Made by a program: the position numbers and the translations under genes. Under the pieces are notes generated by a model. The model saw only the letters and a program-made list of their open reading frames with translations, was not told where the DNA came from and did no database searches. From positions 124,001 through 188,000 of the forward strand of contig NZ_JAAAMV010000001.1 of assembly GCF_009909185.1 (NCBI RefSeq): a DNA stretch of 64,000 nt, read 5' to 3'. Positions 23,787 to 31,912 of the stretch are shown here, one piece after another (the stretch's first letter is position 1; every line of letters starts with the position of its first letter). The stretch comes from Paenibacillus glycinis (GTDB lineage: Bacteria; Bacillota; Bacilli; Paenibacillales; Paenibacillaceae).

Positions 23787-24113
23787 GGTTGAATGCAATC
23801 CCTGCCTCTTCGTTAGAATGAGTGACGCTCCATAGGTTGTTCCGCCAAGGAGGGCTTCATGTAACGGTTCGGGCGCGGGAGCGCGATTATTGCTGGCGGG
23901 ATTGCTTAATTTAACCGGCCCGGCATATACGCCGGCGGCTTTCCTCGGTACATTACGAATGCCCGGCGGAAGCAAATTAAAGTTGATTCCCCATGGGCGC
24001 GCCACGCTTGCCGGCCTTGAACACACGCCTCAATTCCGCCCGCGCGGAGCGTCAACCGTTTCCGGTCTTATTGTTATAGCACAGTCGGCCGCAATATGCC
24101 AATGAAGGTTTCC
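23787..24113. other. Long azoR leader region without a gene
   Basis: These 327 bases between azoR and the LysR stop hold no supported gene. A plausible minus-strand promoter lies at the far end (24073-24102), so most of the stretch would be an untranslated leader of about 280 bases. Several GC-rich inverted arms are visible, but I recognise no riboswitch class. Confidence 0.4.
24073..24102 (-). promoter_or_regulatory. Putative promoter for azoR
   Basis: TTGGCA (24097-24102) and TATAAC (24073-24078) are separated by 18 bases on the minus strand. The start site would be near 24066, 280 bases upstream of azoR. Confidence 0.5.
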
Positions 24114-25031
24114 TCACGATTCTCCGCCAATTCGTTGCGGCGGCGGCTCGGACCGGCCGGTCAGCAGGTCGACGAAATGCAAGGCCGCCGGGACCGGCGC
24201 TTCGTCCGCCCGCGTGTACAGCAGGATGGGATTGCGCAGGTCGGTTCCTTCCACGTGCAGGCGCGCGAGTTCGCCTCGCGCAACCGGCGCCCGGGCTTCC
24301 AGGGACGAGACGAAAGCCAAGCCGAGACCGGAAGCCGCGGCAAGCAGCGATTCGTGGGCGCCGCTGACTTGCAGCGCGACCTTAGGCGGCGACATGGCGC
24401 GGATCCTGCAAAGCGAGAGCAGCTGGTTCCTGGCCTCGCTTCCTTCCTCCCGCATGACGAACGGCTCGTTTGCGAGCTTCTTAAGCGAGAACCGCCGACC
24501 GGCCAGCGGATGCGCAGGCGCCGCGACGAACCAATACTCGTCCTCCAGCAGCAAAGTCCGGGACACGCCGGGATCGTCCAGAATCACGCCTTCGATGACG
24601 GCGGCGTCCGCTTCGTAACGAAGCAGCGCGTTCAGCGCAGCGTCCGCATGGAAGGTCTTCAGCGAGATGGCGACGTCCGGATAAGCCGCCCGATAGGCGG
24701 CCAGCCGTTCCGGCAAGTAGAAACCGGCAGGCAGCGACGTCGCGGCTAGGCGGAGTTCCCCGGCCGCCCCCGACAGATAATCGGTCATGTCGCGCGCGAT
24801 TTCCTGCTGAAGGGCAAATAAGCGGGCGGCATTCGCGGCCAATCGCTGCCCCGCTTCGGTCAGGAATATCCCTCTTCCCTTCGGGGCGAGCAGCGCAATG
24901 CCCAACTCGCCCGCCATGTTGCGCACATGCGCCGTCACGGCCGGCTGACTGATTCCGAGCGCCTCCGCGGCTTTCGTGACGCTGCCGGTCACGGCCACGT
25001 GATGAAACACGATCAACCCGTACAAGTTCAT
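24114..25031 (-). CDS. LysR family transcriptional regulator
   Basis: This 305-residue regulator has an N-terminal winged helix-turn-helix (FHHVAVTGSVTKAAEALGIS then QPAVTAHVRNMAGELGIALL). A linker helix and a two-lobed effector domain (from about residue 90, GELRLAATSLPAGFYLPERL) follow. The ATG at 25029-25031 fits the family start. It precedes azoR in the same direction with 327 bases between them, so it may or may not control azoR. The subfamily resembles CysB/CysL-like regulators of small anions or metabolites. The effector is unknown. Confidence 0.88.
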   Translation of the reverse strand: MNLYGLIVFHHVAVTGSVTKAAEALGISQPAVTAHVRNMAGELGIALLAPKGRGIFLTEAGQRLAANAARLFALQQEIARDMTDYLSGAAGELRLAATSLPAGFYLPERLAAYRAAYPDVAISLKTFHADAALNALLRYEADAAVIEGVILDDPGVSRTLLLEDEYWFVAAPAHPLAGRRFSLKKLANEPFVMREEGSEARNQLLSLCRIRAMSPPKVALQVSGAHESLLAAASGLGLAFVSSLEARAPVARGELARLHVEGTDLRNPILLYTRADEAPVPAALHFVDLLTGRSEPPPQRIGGES

Positions 25032-25193
25032 TGTTGGTAGCTTCCCCCGCTCGCACGCCGGCATGCATCTTGCGGCAAACCGTCTTCATTCATAATGATT
25101 GCTTATCGTTTACATGCATTGCATTGAACGGATTATTAATGATTTCCATTTATTGTAGTGTTCCGCCGAGCCGCCCGCAAGCGAACAAACATT

Positions 25194-25271
25194 AAAAAAC
25201 GGCTAAAGCCCGCCTGCCGGCGCCTCGGACGCAGGTTTGCGCCGGACGCCGTCAGGGACGGGCTTTGCCGT
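25194..25271 (-). terminator. Large stem-loop with T-run after the histidine kinase
   Basis: On the minus strand ACGGCAAAGCCCG (25259-25271) pairs with CGGGCTTTAGCCGT (25198-25211) with one bulge. About 47 GC-rich bases lie between the arms, and six T follow. The interior contains GGCGTCCGGCGCAAAC and GCGCCGGCAGG, able to form inner stems. It lies 150 bases after the kinase stop. Nothing else is supported in the 390-base gap 25032-25421 except an AT-rich stretch at 25083-25160 that probably carries the LysR promoter. Confidence 0.6.
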
Positions 25272-25421
25272 AGTGTGCTGAAGAGCATGAGCGTTAGGAA
25301 TCGAGAAAGAGGGCTTGCCGGAAACGCGTTGCCTGATGCGAATGGCAAAATCGCGGCAGCGACTTGTCTGCGGATCGCCGAATTCGGCGCGTGCGATTCG
25401 AAGAGCGTTAATTCCGGAAAG

Positions 25422-26867
25422 CTAGGCTTGCTTATCCGGCAGATTCGGGAGCGAGATCGTAATCGTCGTCCCGACGCCGGGCTTGCTCCTTGCCTTCACC
25501 TGGCCGCCATGCATGTCGACGATGACCTTGACGATGGACAATCCAAGCCCGCTCCCGCTGCCGTTATGCCTGCGCGTCCGGGATTTGTCCGCCTTGAAGA
25601 ACCGTTCGAAGATATGCGGCAGGTCTTCCTTGTCGATGCCGATGCCGTTATCGGAGATGACGACGACGGCTCCTTCTGCGCTGCGCTTCACCTCGACGGA
25701 CACGGTGCCGCCTTCGGACGTGTACTTCAAGCTGTTGGTCAGCACGTTCATCCAGACTTGAGACAGCAGCTCCTCGTCGCCGGTCAAGATGACGCGTTCA
25801 TCCAAATTGACGTCCATCAAAATGTTTTTCTCCGTCCAGATCGGCTCGCAGGCCAGAATCATCGCGCGAAGCTGCTGATCCAGCCGGAACGGCTTGGGAT
25901 GCAGCTGCTGCTCGTCCGCTTCGAGCGTCGTCAGCTTCATTAAGTTATCGCTCAGCCTGGACATGCGGATGCTCTCGGCTTCGATGATCCCGGCATAGTG
26001 CTGTCGCTGCTGCTCATCGAGCCCATCCTGCTGAAGGGCCCGCGCGAATCCTCGAATCGACGTCAGCGGGGATTGGATCTCGTGCGATACGTTGGAGATG
26101 AACGCCTGCCGCATCTGCTCCATCTGGTTCAGCTCGGCCGCCATGTCGTTGATGCTGGCGGCGAGCTCTCCGAAATGCCCGCGCATCTTCTCCGCCTTAT
26201 CGATCGAGACGGTGAAATCCCCCTTCGACATCCGGCGAATGGCCGAGATGTAGACGTAGACGCCGCCCTGCTCCCTCCACGGCCGGCCGATGAGCATCAT
26301 GAGGATGAACATCAGCAGGAAGCCGAAGAAAACGGTCAGCACCTGCTGCCAGAAATCGTGATACAGGCTCGGCGCCTTCTGCGCAAGGAACAGACCGGTA
26401 GGCTGTCCGTCGATTACGGCCGGCACGCCCGCCACCGCGGTCCCCTCGGAGAAAGGGTATCTCCGGTCAATCTCCTTCACTTCGACCCCGGCTATGACCT
26501 GCTGGACGTCCTCCTGCTCGATGTTGTTCCGATTGCCGTCCCCGTTCGCGGTCGAATAGGTCAGCTTGCCGGCGGCATCGGCCAACACGACCGTATACCG
26601 CCGTTCCTTCGCGATCGCCTGCAGCATGACCGGCCAATCGGCCGCGGGCTTCGACCCGAGCGCGTCGGTGATCAGCCGTCCGTCCTGGACCAACCGTTCC
26701 GTGATCGCAGCCTGGCCGTGCTTTTCTTTCACGAAGCCGATCACCGTATAGGAAATGAAGAAGCAGGTATACGTCAAAACATTCATGAGCAAAATGCCTG
26801 CGATCACCTTTACGACCTGCAGCCACATCGGCGGCTTCGGCTTTGGTACGCGTTTGGGCTTGGCCAT
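25422..26867 (-). CDS. Sensor histidine kinase (HAMP, HisKA, HATPase)
   Basis: This 481-residue kinase has two transmembrane helices (about residues 15-45 and 175-195) flanking an extracellular sensor of about 125 residues. A HAMP domain, the H-box FISNVSHEIQSPLTSIRGFA, the N-box WMNVLTNSLKYTSEGG, and G boxes DNGIGIDKEDLPHIFERFF and GSGLGLSIVK follow in order. All catalytic motifs are intact. The ATG has GGAGGTGTGACGG upstream. The gene follows the OmpR-type regulator by three bases, so it is one operon. The stimulus is unknown. Confidence 0.9.
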   Translation of the reverse strand: MAKPKRVPKPKPPMWLQVVKVIAGILLMNVLTYTCFFISYTVIGFVKEKHGQAAITERLVQDGRLITDALGSKPAADWPVMLQAIAKERRYTVVLADAAGKLTYSTANGDGNRNNIEQEDVQQVIAGVEVKEIDRRYPFSEGTAVAGVPAVIDGQPTGLFLAQKAPSLYHDFWQQVLTVFFGFLLMFILMMLIGRPWREQGGVYVYISAIRRMSKGDFTVSIDKAEKMRGHFGELAASINDMAAELNQMEQMRQAFISNVSHEIQSPLTSIRGFARALQQDGLDEQQRQHYAGIIEAESIRMSRLSDNLMKLTTLEADEQQLHPKPFRLDQQLRAMILACEPIWTEKNILMDVNLDERVILTGDEELLSQVWMNVLTNSLKYTSEGGTVSVEVKRSAEGAVVVISDNGIGIDKEDLPHIFERFFKADKSRTRRHNGSGSGLGLSIVKVIVDMHGGQVKARSKPGVGTTITISLPNLPDKQA

Positions 26868-26870
26868 CCG

Positions 26871-27548
26871 TCACACCTCCAGCCGGTAACCGAGCCCGCG
26901 GATCGTTTGGATGCGGAAACGGCTCCGCTCCTCGGGAAATTTCTCGCGCAGCCGCTTGATGTGCACGTCGACCGTGCGCTCGTCTCCTTCGTAATCGAAG
27001 CCCCAGAGCTGTTCGATCAACTGCTCGCGCGAAAACGTTTTGCCGGGATAGCTGGCCAGCTTGAAGAGCAGCTCGAACTCCTTGAGCGGCAGCGACAGGG
27101 TCTCTTCCTCCAAGGTCACCGCATGCGTCTCGCGGTTCAATTGCACCTTTCCGGCCTGGACGCTCCGGGACGTCGCGATCCGGTATCGCTTCAGCAGCGC
27201 CTTGACCCGGGCCACGAGCTCGAGCGGTTCGAACGGTTTTACGAGATAATCGTCCGCGCCGAGGTCGAAGCCTTTGATTTTCTGGCTCGTTTCCCCTTTG
27301 GCCGTGAGCATGAGCACCGGCAGCTCCTTGTCGCGGCGGAGCTCCCTGCACAGCTCCCAGCCGTCCATGTTCGGCATCATCACGTCGAGGACGACCAGCT
27401 GCACCTGCGTCTGCTCCAGCACGCGCAGCGCGTCCCCGCCGTCCTCCGCCTCGACGATATCAAAGCCTTCGCGCGCCAGAAACAGGCGCAGCAGCTCGCG
27501 TATATGGGGATCGTCGTCTACGACCAGCAATGTCGTCACCTTCATCAT
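26871..27548 (-). CDS. OmpR family response regulator
   Basis: This 225-residue regulator has a receiver domain with LLVVDDDPH, phospho-acceptor Asp in QLVVLDVMMPNMDG (about residue 55) and Lys in DDYLVKPFEPLEL. The winged-helix domain contains FSREQLIEQLWGFDYEGDER followed by TVDVHIKRLREKF. That wing resembles HssR heme-response regulators, but no hrtAB-like exporter lies nearby, so the role is open. The start is uncertain: GGAG sits very close to the paired ATGs, while a GTG three codons later has better spacing. Confidence 0.9.
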   Translation of the reverse strand: MMKVTTLLVVDDDPHIRELLRLFLAREGFDIVEAEDGGDALRVLEQTQVQLVVLDVMMPNMDGWELCRELRRDKELPVLMLTAKGETSQKIKGFDLGADDYLVKPFEPLELVARVKALLKRYRIATSRSVQAGKVQLNRETHAVTLEEETLSLPLKEFELLFKLASYPGKTFSREQLIEQLWGFDYEGDERTVDVHIKRLREKFPEERSRFRIQTIRGLGYRLEV

Positions 27549-27654
27549 CTCCGCCTAGTCTAGTCGGTCCGCTTCGATTTCCCGCGGTCCTGATGAATCC
27601 ACTATAGAATCGTTGCGTGAACGGAATATGAACAGCCGCGAACGAACGCCCGGT

Positions 27655-29299
27655 TCAGGGTCGCCGTTTCGTTTGCTCCTCCAGTCGCTTGGTTTCTTCG
27701 TCGATGCGGCTCGGATCGATGCGCTGGAACAAGAGCTCGAGTCCTTGAATCCGCCTGCCTTCCGGCACGCCGGCCGACTTCCAGGCCGGTTCTTCGAGCG
27801 CGAGAAAGGCGGTGATTTTCGCGCAGGCAAAGGGGATGAACGGCTGAAGCAGGCGGGAAAGATTGACGATGATCTGCGTGCAGGCGTGGAGCGTAGCCCC
27901 GCAATCCGCGACGCTCGTCTTGATCTGCAGCCACGGCTTGCGCTCGTCATAGAACTTGTTGGCCCGGCGGACGAGCTCGAAGATCAGCTCCAACGCTTCC
28001 TTGAGCCGGCCCTCTTCGATCAGCGCCCCGGCGTCCGCGTACAGCGATTCGATCGCGTTCGTCCATTCGGAATCCAGGCTTCCCGCGGGAACGCGTCCGT
28101 CGAACGACTTCTCGATGAAGGCAAGCGTCCGGTTGACGAAGTTGCCGAAGGCCCCGAGCAGCTCGCCGTTATGGCTCAGGATGAATTCCCGCCACGAGAA
28201 ATCCGTATCCCGCTTCTCCGGGCCGTTCGCGATCAGAAAATAGCGGATCGAATCCGGCTGATAGCGGCTCAGGATATCCGGCACCCAAACCGCCCAGTTA
28301 TTGCTCGTCGAGAATTTCTTCCCTTCCAGCGTCATGTATTCGCTCGAGACGATCCGGTCCGGCAGATGCAGTCCACCCGCGCCCATCAGCAGGGCCGGCC
28401 AGATCAGCGTATGGAACGGAATGTTATCCTTCCCGTGCACGTAATAAGCCGTAATCGCTTCCTGCCCGTCGATCCAGAAGGACGACCAGTCGCCCCCTGT
28501 CAGCTCGCCCCACTGCTTGCTCGCCGACAGAGCTGACGGCCTCGATCCAGACGTAGATTTTCTTGCCCTCGAAGCCTTCGACCGGTACGTCGACGCCCCA
28601 TGTCAGGTCCCGGGTCGCCGCGCGGTCCTGCAGGCCTTCGTCCAGATAGCGCTTCGTCAGCTGCTTCGCGTTGTCCTTCCAGCCTTCGGCTTGCCCGGCG
28701 TAGCCGGCGAGCGCGTCTTGAAACCGCGAGAGCGCCAGGTAGAAATGCTCCGTCTCCCGCTCCACCGGCGGATTGCCGCACAGCTTGCAGACGCTGTCGA
28801 TCAGATCGGACGGTTCCAGCAGGGTCGAACAGTAGTCGCATTGGTCGCCGCGCGCGCGATTCCCGCACACCGGGCAGGTCCCCTCCACGTAGCGATCGGG
28901 CAGAAACCGCCGATCCGTCTCGCAATACGTTTGCAGCGTCGTTTTCTGGTACAGATGGCCGTTCGTCAACAATGCCAAGAATAATTCCTGAACGACGCGG
29001 TGGTGGAAGGGCTGGTCGGTGCGCGTGTACAGGTCGTACGTGAAGCCCAATTGCGCGAAGCACGCCGCGAACTCCTCGTGATACCGGCTCGCGATATCGC
29101 CGGGCTCGATGCCCTCCTGCATCGCTTGGACCGCCACGGGCGTGCCGTGGCAGTCGCTGCCCGAGACGTACAGCACCCGGTCGCCCTTCAGCCGAAAGTA
29201 ACGGGCCAGCACGTCTCCCGGCAGTACGCTTGCCAAGCGTCCCATGTGCAACGAACCGTTGGCGTAGGGCCATGCCCCGCCGATAAATACATTCGCCAT
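27655..29299 (-). pseudogene. metG: Second-type methionyl-tRNA synthetase with a frameshift
   Basis: The ATG at 29297-29299 (GGTGGAGAT upstream) opens a MetRS of the T-box-regulated second type. [15 protein letters not shown] carries the HIGH-motif position. A zinc knuckle is present ([16 protein letters not shown]), as is [15 protein letters not shown]. At about 28531 one base is gained or two are lost. The other frame continues [17 protein letters not shown], then [20 protein letters not shown] and the KMSKS-like EGKKFSTSNNW, to a stop at 27655. Both halves together are about 548 residues, full length for this type. The HIGH motif reads HMGR, with Arg for the last His. Either the gene is inactive or the base call is wrong. 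Confidence 0.8.
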
Positions 29300-29374
29300 G
29301 CCGATCTCCACCCTTCGAATTGTTCGTTGCCCGACCGTGGACCGGTCGCCGCGGCCCGTTCGTCGCCAAATGAC

Positions 29375-29655
29375 AAAAAAGCCCTCATCCCAAAGGGACG
29401 AGAGCTGTGCTCGCGCGGTACCACCCAATTTTCATGAACGCCTTGCGGCGCTCACCTCTTCGGGTACGACGCCGGCGGCGTGTATACCCTAGCACGATAA
29501 CGGGTGCGGGGCACGGCGCAGCCTACGCCCGCGAACGGGTTCGGCGCGCAGCTCGGAGACCATGTTCCCAAGACTCGTCTTTGCCCCTTTCCAGCTGCCG
29601 GGGCTCTCTGGCGAAAGACATGGCCAAGGTACTCTTTCTCTTCGTCGCTATTCAG
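29375..29655 (-). promoter_or_regulatory. T-box riboswitch (methionine) upstream of metG
   Basis: The conserved T-box GGGTGGTACCGCG lies at about 29415-29427 on the minus strand. It is followed by the antiterminator/terminator switch CTCTCGTCCC-TTT-GGGATGAGGG with six T (29378-29405). Upstream, Stem I shows the GAAGAGAAAGAGTACC (AGTA) element and a distal loop CAGAGAGCCCCGGCAGCTGG. The specifier loop is GGGAACATGGTCTCC, with ATG at 29561-29563, the codon for methionine. Uncharged initiator or elongator tRNA-Met would bind and allow read-through. Confidence 0.92.
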
Positions 29656-29685
29656 CTTATGCAAGTTATTGTAAATAATAGTCAA
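29656..29685 (-). promoter_or_regulatory. Promoter of the T-box leader
   Basis: TTGACT (29680-29685) and CATAAG (29656-29661) are separated by 18 bases on the minus strand, just ahead of the T-box Stem I. The -10 match is modest (four of six). Confidence 0.5.
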
Positions 29686-29758
29686 TCGCATGGGAGAAGT
29701 CAAGCGGCTCCCGCCCGAACGCGCGATACCCCTTCGGCACCCCGCCCGGTCGAATCCG

Positions 29759-30421
29759 TCATGGCCGTCCGGCGCCTTGTCGATCTTCGCCGTCATGTCG
29801 CGAAGCTCGCCCGGTGCCCTTCAGAGGATCCGCACGACGGACGAGATCAGCGTCATCGCTTCGTCCCTGACTATTCCCGCTCCTTCGCGCGAAGATTAAC
29901 CCATCCAACAGCAAGGCCATGCCGATACCCGCGGCATAACGCAGCAAGTCGACGGCCAGGAAGCCCTGCCCCAGCACCAAGCCGCCCAGCGCCGTCCGCC
30001 TGATAGCATTGATCCAATCCGCCTGATAGAGCTGGCTGCATTCGACGGCGAAGCAGAACAGGACGGCGGCGATTGCCGCGAACGACGGCAGTCGTCCGGG
30101 CCGGAGCAGCCGGCAGCCATAATAAATCATCGCCGCCCACAAGGCGTCGCCCGCCTGGTCCGCCACCCATTCCGGCAGCGAAGCGGCGAAGCGCCTGGAG
30201 CACAGGCCGAGAACGACGGACGCCGCTGCGGCAAGAAAGTAGCCGAACCGTAGTCCGGTTCGACTGCCGCTGGGCCGACTGCGCTGTACGATATTCTTTC
30301 CGCCGCGATAGTTGCCCGGTCGTTCGCTTCCTTCACCGTCGTCGCCGTTCTTCTCGCTTCCGGCATGATCATTGCGGGTATGATTGCTGCTTCCACGTTC
30401 GTCGCCTGCCAGCTTCCCCAC
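29759..30421 (-). CDS. DUF2809 family membrane protein
   Basis: After a hydrophilic N-terminal stretch of about 57 residues, four hydrophobic segments match DUF2809. They include RFGYFLAAAASVVLGLCSRR, then LPEWVADQAGDALWAAMIYY, then AVLFCFAVECSQLYQADWIN, then ALGGLVLGQGFLAVDLLRYA. The family is a small integral membrane protein of unknown function, usually about 130 residues. Here it is 220, with unusual charged extensions at both ends. The GTG start at 30421 is the only start that leaves the frame open, but its ribosome site is too close. The true start may differ. Confidence 0.75.
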   Translation of the reverse strand: MGKLAGDERGSSNHTRNDHAGSEKNGDDGEGSERPGNYRGGKNIVQRSRPSGSRTGLRFGYFLAAAASVVLGLCSRRFAASLPEWVADQAGDALWAAMIYYGCRLLRPGRLPSFAAIAAVLFCFAVECSQLYQADWINAIRRTALGGLVLGQGFLAVDLLRYAAGIGMALLLDGLIFARRSGNSQGRSDDADLVRRADPLKGTGRASRHDGEDRQGAGRP

Positions 30422-30445
30422 TTCCCTTCGCCGTCCGGATGTACG

Positions 30446-31543
30446 TTAATAGGGCAGGTTATCCTTCGGCTGCTCCTTCTCCTTGCCGCGCCCCACGACT
30501 TCGAGCACCTCCAGCAAATCCGGCGGCTGTAGCAGCTCCACCGGGGACATGCTGCGGTCGAATTGAAAGAAGTCGCCTTCAATGAGCGCAACGTAGCGCC
30601 CGTTATACGTCGCGAAATGGATCGACTGCCCGAACTCCGACAATGGCCCTTTCACCGAGACGTCGCCCAGCTTGAACGCCACGCTCAGATTCGGCTGCTG
30701 CTCCACGAGCTGTTCGGCCGCCGCGATCACGCGCTCCTGCGGCCAAGACTCCTGCAGCTCGCGCTTCTCGCTGGCCGCCCAGACCTCGAACCGCTGCGCT
30801 TCCTGCTGGCGGTCCTCGCCGTCTTGGCCCTGCCATTTATCTTCCATGTACTCGTGCACCATCGTCAGCACCTGCTCGCTCATCAGCTCGGGCATCGCCT
30901 TCTCATAGCTGATGAAGCGCAGGAAGTCCTCGAAATACCGGGCATGCGAAGCCTGGTGAATCTTCAGTTCCCAATATTCCAGCATGCCTTCCTCCGGCAT
31001 GTGCGGGTATTGAATCGACTTCATGTTGCGCGCGCTGATCGCCATCTCCACGTGCGAGATCAGGTTGCGCTCGTCGGTGATGCGGGCGATCTTCGGTTCG
31101 AAATCGCATTTCAGCACGAACAGGATCGGCTGGTCCGTATGCCGGTTCGGCGTGGCGTGCACGACGATGAAGGCGCCGCCGCGCACGGCTGCCGCGTCCA
31201 TGTAGAGCCGGACCAGCTCGTCCGCGAAGCCGTGAAATTCGGCGGCGTTCTCGGCCGTGCGCAGACGCTGGAACGTGTTGTAATTGGGATTGCTGTCAAG
31301 CTCGTAGCCGGGCTCCACGATGAACCGGCCGATCTTGGTCGGCGCCGCCTCCGAGTTCGGATGGCGCTCCGCCTTGCGTTTCACGATCCGGGAGAACTCG
31401 CCGTCCAGGAACGACTTCAGCTCGCTGTCCGCGTAATCGTAACGGTCCATCGTCTGATAATGGCTGAACGTCTTGGCCGCGTTGTTGTCGCCGCCTTCTC
31501 CTTGAATGACGAAGAACGATAAATATTCCACGATAAAGTCCAT
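30446..31543 (-). CDS. DUF3900 domain protein
   Basis: This 365-residue soluble protein matches the Bacillales DUF3900 family. It begins MDFIVEYLSFFVIQGEG and contains GEFSRIVKRKAERHPNSE, then PTKIGRFIVEPGYELDSNPN, and AVRGGAFIVVHATPNRHTDQ. It also has NMKSIQYPHMPEEGMLEYWE, followed by LKIHQASHARYFEDFLRFI. The function is unknown. The ATG at 31541-31543 has AAAAGGAG 12 bases upstream. A longer frame to 31618 lacks support. It is followed closely by the DUF2809 gene on the same strand. Confidence 0.85.
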   Translation of the reverse strand: MDFIVEYLSFFVIQGEGGDNNAAKTFSHYQTMDRYDYADSELKSFLDGEFSRIVKRKAERHPNSEAAPTKIGRFIVEPGYELDSNPNYNTFQRLRTAENAAEFHGFADELVRLYMDAAAVRGGAFIVVHATPNRHTDQPILFVLKCDFEPKIARITDERNLISHVEMAISARNMKSIQYPHMPEEGMLEYWELKIHQASHARYFEDFLRFISYEKAMPELMSEQVLTMVHEYMEDKWQGQDGEDRQQEAQRFEVWAASEKRELQESWPQERVIAAAEQLVEQQPNLSVAFKLGDVSVKGPLSEFGQSIHFATYNGRYVALIEGDFFQFDRSMSPVELLQPPDLLEVLEVVGRGKEKEQPKDNLPY

Positions 31544-31912
31544 GCGGTAAAATGGCTCCTTTTGCCGAGATGATCTTCTAGCGTAAGAAGTGCCGAGCGG
31601 CACTCGAGTCATTAGCATAGCATAATTCGGCGCCGGCTGTCGTGACCGTTATCGGGGCATTTGGTCGTATTCGTTGCTTTCGTTCCGCCGATGTCGCGAA
31701 GGAACCGCCGCGCCGGCGCAGCCTTACGCTGACGGCATCGCCCTTCGTCTTCTTCGCCGCATGCCGACAATTCAAATCATAACGGGAGTGCCTCGTTCGA
31801 AAAAGAGAAATTCCCCGCGGCGCATGTTCTTGTTGTCGCGGACGCTAAAAAGTCCGCCTGCGCGAGGCGGACGGACGGAACGATTCGATGGGCAAACTTC
31901 TAACGGCATTCG
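31544..31912. other. Intergenic region with no supported gene
   Basis: These 369 bases separate the DUF3900 start from the stop of the second HelD gene. Apart from the terminator at 31846-31873 I see no gene, RNA or clear promoter. Open frames here are short and have no ribosome sites. Confidence 0.6.
31846..31873 (-). terminator. Intrinsic terminator after HelD copy 2
   Basis: On the minus strand GTCCGCCT-cgcgc-AGGCGGAC is followed by TTTTT. It lies 40 bases downstream of the helicase stop. Confidence 0.85.

Noticed and set aside
25083-25160. A possible Fur or Zur box in the AT-rich stretch upstream of the LysR gene.
   Set aside because: Short runs such as AATCATTAT resemble half-sites, but no full palindrome of the right spacing could be aligned.
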